Translations under genes and position numbers: made by a program
Shown: piece by piece, positions 6,322 through 7,398 of the stretch
Numbering within the stretch: the stretch's first letter is position 1
Layout: every line of letters begins with the position of its first letter
Origin: Phytoactinopolyspora endophytica
GTDB taxonomy: Bacteria; Actinomycetota; Actinomycetes; Jiangellales; Jiangellaceae
Direction of reading: 5' to 3'
Assembly: GCF_004138495.1 (NCBI RefSeq)
Contig: NZ_ML142850.1
Coordinates: 537,558-544,955, forward strand
DNA length: 7,398 nt
Notes under the pieces: model-generated
What the model was told of the DNA's origin: nothing
The model's database searches: none
Seen by the model: only the letters and a program-made list of their open reading frames with translations

Positions 6322-7398
6322 TGTCCGATCTCGCCATCCACGGCGGCACCCCGGTGCGCACCGAGCCGTTCCCCGCGTGGCCCACGTCGGGTACCGAGGA
6401 GGCGGAGGCAGTCGCGGAGGTGCTGGCCTCGGGCCGCTGGGGAAGTACCCACGGTGACGTCGTTCGCACCTTCGAGGACGAGTTCGCCGGTTACCAGCAG
6501 GCTGAGCACTGCGTCGCCGTCTGCAACGGCACGCTCGGGCTCACTGCCGCGCTGAAGGCACTGGGCGTGGGGCTCGGCGACGAGGTGGTGATGCCCGCGT
6601 ACACGTTCGTCGGCAGCGCCACCGCAGCGTTGATGATCGGCGCCGTGCCCGTCTTCGCCGACATCGACCCCTCCACCCACCTGCTGGACCCGGCGGCGGC
6701 CGAGGCAGCGATCACCGAGCGCACCGCCGCGATCATGCCGGTGCATCTGGCCGGGCAGCCGTGCGACATGGACGCCCTGGTGGAACTCGGACGGCGACGA
6801 GGCGTAGCGGTCGTCGAAGACGCGGCGCAGGCACATGGTGCCGAATGGCGTGGCCGGCGAGTGGGCGCGCTCGGGGACGCCGGCATGTTCAGCTTCCAGA
6901 CCAGCAAGAACATGACCTCCGGCGAAGGCGGCGCGGTAGTGGCGAACTCGCCGGACGTCGGCCGCCGGTTGTACGCCCAGGCCAACGTCGGCCGGGTGCC
7001 GGACGGCAGCTGGTACCAGCACGAGCACGTCGGTTTCAATCTGCGGATCACCGAGTTCCAGGGGGCGATCCTGCGCGAACAGCTTCGCCGCCATCCCGGG
7101 CAGACACGGAGTAGAGACCGCCTCTGGGCCCTCCTGACCAGCTTGCTCGCCGACGCACCAGACCTGAGGGTCCCGCGCATCGACGAGCGCGTGACCGCAC
7201 ACGGCCGCCATCTGTTCACCTTCCGCATCCGCGGCCTCGGCGACGCCGAACGGAAGACACGCTTCGTACGAGCGCTGGCGGCCGAGGGCATCCCGGTCTC
7301 CGGCGGTTACGTCGGGCTGCACCGCAACAACGCCATCCGGCACGAGATCCACACGATCACCACCATGCTCGGGCGGCCACAACCGAACCCCGAGCTCC
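6321..7398 (+). CDS. DegT/DnrJ/EryC1/StrS family PLP aminotransferase (3' end beyond window)
   Basis: At least 359 residues are present and the gene runs off the right edge. Family members are usually about 370-400 residues, so little is missing. It is a fold-type I, PLP-dependent sugar or cyclitol aminotransferase, which usually moves an amino group from glutamate or glutamine onto a keto-sugar. Visible marks are the N-terminal LAIHGGTPVRTEPFPAWP, GRWGSTHGDVVRTFEDEFA (38-56), CNGTLGLTAALKALGVGLGDEVVMPAYTF (68-96), VVEDAAQAHGA (164-174) with D167 at the PLP nitrogen, and SFQTSKNMTSGEGG (191-204) with K196 as the Schiff-base lysine. GFNLRITEFQGAI (238-250) is the family's substrate-site motif. 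The catalytic set looks intact. Its ATG overlaps the upstream stop (TGATG), so translation is probably coupled. These enzymes are best known from antibiotic and surface-sugar biosynthesis. Here the context suggests a catabolic or modifying role, which is inferred. Confidence 0.92.
   Translation, partial: MSDLAIHGGTPVRTEPFPAWPTSGTEEAEAVAEVLASGRWGSTHGDVVRTFEDEFAGYQQAEHCVAVCNGTLGLTAALKALGVGLGDEVVMPAYTFVGSATAALMIGAVPVFADIDPSTHLLDPAAAEAAITERTAAIMPVHLAGQPCDMDALVELGRRRGVAVVEDAAQAHGAEWRGRRVGALGDAGMFSFQTSKNMTSGEGGAVVANSPDVGRRLYAQANVGRVPDGSWYQHEHVGFNLRITEFQGAILREQLRRHPGQTRSRDRLWALLTSLLADAPDLRVPRIDERVTAHGRHLFTFRIRGLGDAERKTRFVRALAAEGIPVSGGYVGLHRNNAIRHEIHTITTMLGRPQPNPEL

Noticed and set aside
6252..7382. 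A 376-codon open frame on the minus strand, opposite the aminotransferase
   Set aside because: The opposite strand encodes an intact PLP aminotransferase with all catalytic motifs. This frame has no recognisable domain and no clear ribosome site.

Overview
The window is high-GC DNA with actinobacterial features: GC-rich third codon positions, a Tat-exported protein, a GntR/LacI chimeric regulator and a 5'-tRNA-like relic of actinobacterial type. It looks like an accessory carbohydrate-use region. No transposase, integrase, CRISPR array or intact RNA gene is visible.

Layout. The left part reads leftward. It holds the first 158 codons of a ribose/rhamnose-type sugar ABC transporter ATPase (1-476), cut by the window edge. 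Behind it is a 200-bp gap with a promoter/operator candidate and, on the opposite strand, the 5' two-thirds of a decayed tRNA gene. Next comes a complete M20 zinc carboxypeptidase/deacylase (678-1862). A roughly 200-bp divergent promoter region (1863-2066) separates it from the rightward half.

The rightward half starts with a transcription regulator that has a GntR winged helix and a LacI-type sugar-sensing domain (2067-3215). After 447 bp of non-coding DNA, which carries a consensus -35 box inside a phased direct repeat, comes a tight three-gene operon. Its genes are a Tat-secreted protein of a family I cannot name, probably an alpha/alpha-barrel glycan-active protein (3663-5333); a minimal GH20-like TIM-barrel glycosidase without a signal peptide (5353-6321); and a DegT/DnrJ/EryC1/StrS PLP aminotransferase (6321 to the window end), whose ATG overlaps the preceding stop by one base.

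How it may work together (inference). An outside glycan or glycoside is modified or cleaved by the exported protein, imported by an ABC system of the kind partly seen at the left edge, and cut inside the cell by the GH20-like enzyme. An amino or keto sugar, or cyclitol, is then handled by the aminotransferase. The regulator would sense the sugar ligand and control the 3663 operon and perhaps the transporter. The substrate cannot be deduced from this window. The pairing of an unrecognised Tat-exported protein with a stripped-down GH20-like enzyme and a StrS-type aminotransferase is the most promising candidate for an undescribed pathway.
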